From positions 1 to 6,700 of the forward strand of contig JAUZOB010000182.1 of NCBI GenBank assembly GCA_030706665.1: a DNA stretch of 6,700 nt. The letters are read 5' to 3'. The notes beneath the pieces were generated by a model. It was not told the DNA's origin. It searched no databases and saw nothing but the letters and a program-made list of their open reading frames with translations. The position numbers were made by a program, and so were the translations under genes. The DNA is from Bacteroidota bacterium (GTDB taxonomy: Bacteria; Bacteroidota; Bacteroidia; Bacteroidales; Prolixibacteraceae). Below, piece after piece: positions 5,214 to 6,700 of the stretch (its first letter is position 1; every line of letters starts with the position of its first letter).

Positions 5214-5789
5214 CTACAGATTATTAAGATAATCGATCAAAGAGGCTACCGCCCTGCCCCGATGACTAATCTTATTTTTTTCAATCATATTCATTTCAGC
5301 AAAAGAACGGTCATATCCTTTTGGAAGGAATATCGGATCATATCCGAATCCGGAATCTCCTCTTTTCTCATGAAGTATCTTCCCCTCAACAATTCCTTCA
5401 AATTGAATCTCCTGTCCATTCATTACAAGCGATATAACGGTACGAAACCGAGCATCACGATTTTCTGTTCCGTTCATCAATTTCAGCACCTTATTCATAT
5501 TAGCCTGTGAATTTTTATCTTCACCTGCATATCGGGCCGAGTACACTCCCGGTTCATTATTTAAAGCTGTAATTTCAAGTCCGGTGTCATCAGCAAAGCA
5601 ATTCAGTCCGGTCTTTTCATAAACACAGAACGATTTCTGGGAGGCATTCCCTTCCAATGTATCACTGGTTTCAGGAATATCTTCCGAATAACCTATATCA
5701 GATAAACTTACCAATTCAATTTTGGGAGGCATGAGTTTTTGCAACTCTTCCAACTTGTGACGATTATGCGTAGCAAATACAAGTCTCAT
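5214..5789 (-). CDS. rdgB: dITP/XTP pyrophosphatase (RdgB/HAM1 family)
   Basis: This enzyme hydrolyses ITP, dITP and XTP to the monophosphate and pyrophosphate, keeping deaminated purines out of DNA and RNA. It is cytoplasmic, usually dimeric and Mg-dependent. The 191-residue length is standard. All family motifs are present in order: the nucleotide-binding start ATHNRHK (6-12), ETSDTLEGNA (40-49), ADDTGLE (66-72) with catalytic Asp68, GVYSARYAG (81-89), DSGFGYDPIF (145-154), FAEM (163-166) and the base-recognising SHRGRA (175-180). The ATG at 5789 places the first motif at the usual distance from the start. A promoter with exact -7 box lies about 65-95 bases upstream. It heads a likely unit with recO. 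Confidence 0.96.
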   Translation of the reverse strand: MRLVFATHNRHKLEELQKLMPPKIELVSLSDIGYSEDIPETSDTLEGNASQKSFCVYEKTGLNCFADDTGLEITALNNEPGVYSARYAGEDKNSQANMNKVLKLMNGTENRDARFRTVISLVMNGQEIQFEGIVEGKILHEKRGDSGFGYDPIFLPKGYDRSFAEMNMIEKNKISHRGRAVASLIDYLNNL

Positions 5790-5854
5790 AGATGACTATT
5801 TTATTCTTAAGTAATTAAACACAGGGCGAAGATCGTAAGTTTTTTACTGAATTT

Positions 5855-5886
5855 CAAACCTAGTTCCGCCATCATTCTTCACCCAA
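5855..5886 (-). promoter_or_regulatory. Promoter of rdgB
   Basis: On the minus strand TAGGTTTG (5862 to 5855) fits TAnnTTTG exactly, and a TTG core (5886 to 5884) lies 21 bases before it, within the normal -33 spacing. The start of transcription would be near 5849-5851, giving a leader of about 60 bases before the rdgB ATG. Confidence 0.6.
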
Positions 5887-6077
5887 TATTATTATATCCT
5901 TGTACTAAAGTGCGCAATATGTCAAAATCGCTATTTTCACTTCACCGAAAATAAACTTACATTTTTAAATCAGATCCGGATTCGGGATAAATAAATCAGA
6001 AGAGAAAATGGTAAATACTGCTCTTAAATTATACATCTCTAATTGAAGAATATCCTAAACGCCCGAATTGAGTTACT
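5887..6077. other. Intergenic region upstream of rdgB
   Basis: No coding frame is convincing. The only structure of note is a pair of mutually exclusive short hairpins sharing one arm: AAAAT/ATTTT (5924-5928 with 5933-5937) and TATTTTC/GAAAATA (5932-5938 with 5947-5953). They are AT-rich and weak. Confidence 0.4.
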
Positions 6078-6176
6078 CTATACTATCAGAAACAGCGGAA
6101 GTATCGAAGCAATAAAGAAACCGATATAAAAGATTAGCTGTGCCATAATTTTCAGTTTTAAATCATTTCCTTTCAC
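6078..6176 (-). CDS. Possible small single-helix membrane peptide
   Basis: The frame is open from 6230 to a TAG at 6078. It has no ATG early, but a GTG at 6176 gives 32 residues, with AAGAAGGA about 8 bases before it as a possible ribosome site. An internal ATG at 6146 would give 22. The peptide is a basic start (VKGNDLKLK) followed by a clear transmembrane helix (MAQLIFYIGFFIASILPLFL). The open frame upstream of the GTG reads sensibly too (NNLPENSPEEGFF), so this may instead be the tail of a decayed gene. It lies 74 bases after the PspC-type gene, on the same strand, just past a hairpin. No family is recognised. Confidence 0.3.
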   Translation of the reverse strand: MKGNDLKLKIMAQLIFYIGFFIASILPLFLIV

Positions 6177-6189
6177 ACGGAAAAATCCT

Positions 6190-6213
6190 TCTTCCGGAGA
6201 GTTCTCCGGAAGA
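6190..6213 (-). terminator. Strong hairpin after the PspC-type gene, possible terminator
   Basis: TCTTCCGGAG (6190-6199) and CTCCGGAAGA (6204-6213) form a perfect 10-bp stem with a 4-base loop, 37 bases after the stop at 6251. On the minus strand a run of five T follows, but only after four other bases, so it is an imperfect intrinsic terminator. Its 3' arm also abuts the putative ribosome site of the small downstream ORF, so it might instead control that translation. Confidence 0.45.
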
Positions 6214-6250
6214 TTATTAAAACAACAGGACTAATGTTCTCAGGTTGGCA

Positions 6251-6700
6251 TTACTTTTTGATTCTCTTTTTAACGTTCAATACCTTTTGTACATTCTTCT
6301 CAACTTTTATTGAGTCCCGCAAGGTAAGTCCATCATCAGTCATTGTCCAATATTTCCCAACCATATCACCATCCCACACATGGGTTACGTTATTGATATC
6401 AAAAATAATATCCATCATATTATCGCCCAAGTAGATCGTTTTACCAACAGGCACTTTAAGTGTCATCTTCACGTCCTGTTTTCTCCATTGAGTATTCTTT
6501 TTGAAAACGAAAAAGGGATCGAACACGATTACAGAATCTTTTGGATTAATATTATAGGTAATAGCCTTCAGATTCTTTCGTGCATCATCTTCATCATTCC
6601 CTTTTGAGGTATAATGAATCTCAAGTGAATATTTGTCGTTATCACTTACCTCCACATCCAACTTTGGTTTCCCTACCATAACTCTTCCATTGTCTGTAGA
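6251..6700 (-). CDS. PspC-domain-type envelope protein, C-terminal part (5' end outside window)
   Basis: The frame is open through the right edge, so only the last 149 residues are visible. The methionine at 6679 is internal, since seven sense codons precede it with no stop. The sequence resembles the C-terminal region of long Bacteroidota PspC-domain proteins. In these an N-terminal PspC domain and several membrane helices are followed by a beta-rich domain. The matching signature runs VFDPFFVFKKNTQWRKQDVKMTLKVP, then VGKTIYLGDNM and a WDGDMVGKYWTMTDDGL stretch close to the end. Repeating short beta strands resemble the DUF4097/adhesin-like beta helices. The tail is basic (VKKRIKK). PspC proteins are linked to membrane-stress response; in Bacteroidota a PadR-type regulator gene often precedes them, which here would be off the window. 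The PspC domain itself is not visible, so the assignment rests on the C-terminal likeness. Confidence 0.65.
   Translation of the reverse strand, partial: STDNGRVMVGKPKLDVEVSDNDKYSLEIHYTSKGNDEDDARKNLKAITYNINPKDSVIVFDPFFVFKKNTQWRKQDVKMTLKVPVGKTIYLGDNMMDIIFDINNVTHVWDGDMVGKYWTMTDDGLTLRDSIKVEKNVQKVLNVKKRIKK

Noticed and set aside
5924..5953. Two mutually exclusive short hairpins resembling an attenuator
   Set aside because: Stems are only 5-7 AT-rich pairs, with no leader peptide or T-run and upstream of the rdgB promoter; likely chance.

Overview
The window looks like chromosomal DNA from a Bacteroidota bacterium, most likely order Bacteroidales. It is AT-rich, starts lack Shine-Dalgarno sequences, and several genes are preceded by the Bacteroidota sigma factor's -7 element TAnnTTTG. 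The proteins also read as Bacteroidales: a Bacteroidota-type lipid A deacylase (PagL-like) family member, RecO without zinc cysteines, and the C-terminal part of a PspC-type envelope protein. I see no insertion sequence, integrase, CRISPR array, rRNA or toxin-antitoxin pair.

Layout, left to right. Bases 1-324 hold no gene I can support, only two palindromes at the left edge. A signal-peptide-bearing PagL-like beta-barrel gene lies on the minus strand (325-1530). It is divergent from a small plus-strand gene of unknown function (1725-2081); the 194-base gap carries a strong dyad and a -7 box that almost touches the small gene's ATG. After about 290 bases with two hairpins comes a second plus-strand orphan, a one-helix membrane protein (2373-2861). 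All firm genes from there to the right edge are on the minus strand: tRNA-Arg(CCT) with its own promoter and a 16-bp-stem terminator, a PLP-aminotransferase-fold protein (3143-4294), recO (4390-5115), rdgB (5214-5789), a possible small membrane peptide (6078-6176), and a PspC-type protein cut by the right edge (6251-6700).

How the genes relate. rdgB and recO are both genome-maintenance genes: RdgB removes ITP, XTP and dITP from the nucleotide pool, and RecO loads RecA. They share a direction, and a good promoter lies before rdgB. The 98 bases between them are tiled by a 32-codon ORF that starts 3 bases after the rdgB stop and overlaps the recO start (ATGA), so the three may be translationally coupled. 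The aminotransferase-like gene follows recO and has a possible -7 element of its own.

The most interesting item is that aminotransferase-like protein. The fold is clearly that of the methionine/kynurenine aminotransferase (YbdL) group, but the residue aligned with the PLP-binding lysine is proline. Three other cofactor or substrate positions are also changed, in an uninterrupted frame. It looks like a conserved-fold pseudoenzyme rather than a working transaminase. No multi-gene defence or mobile system is evident.
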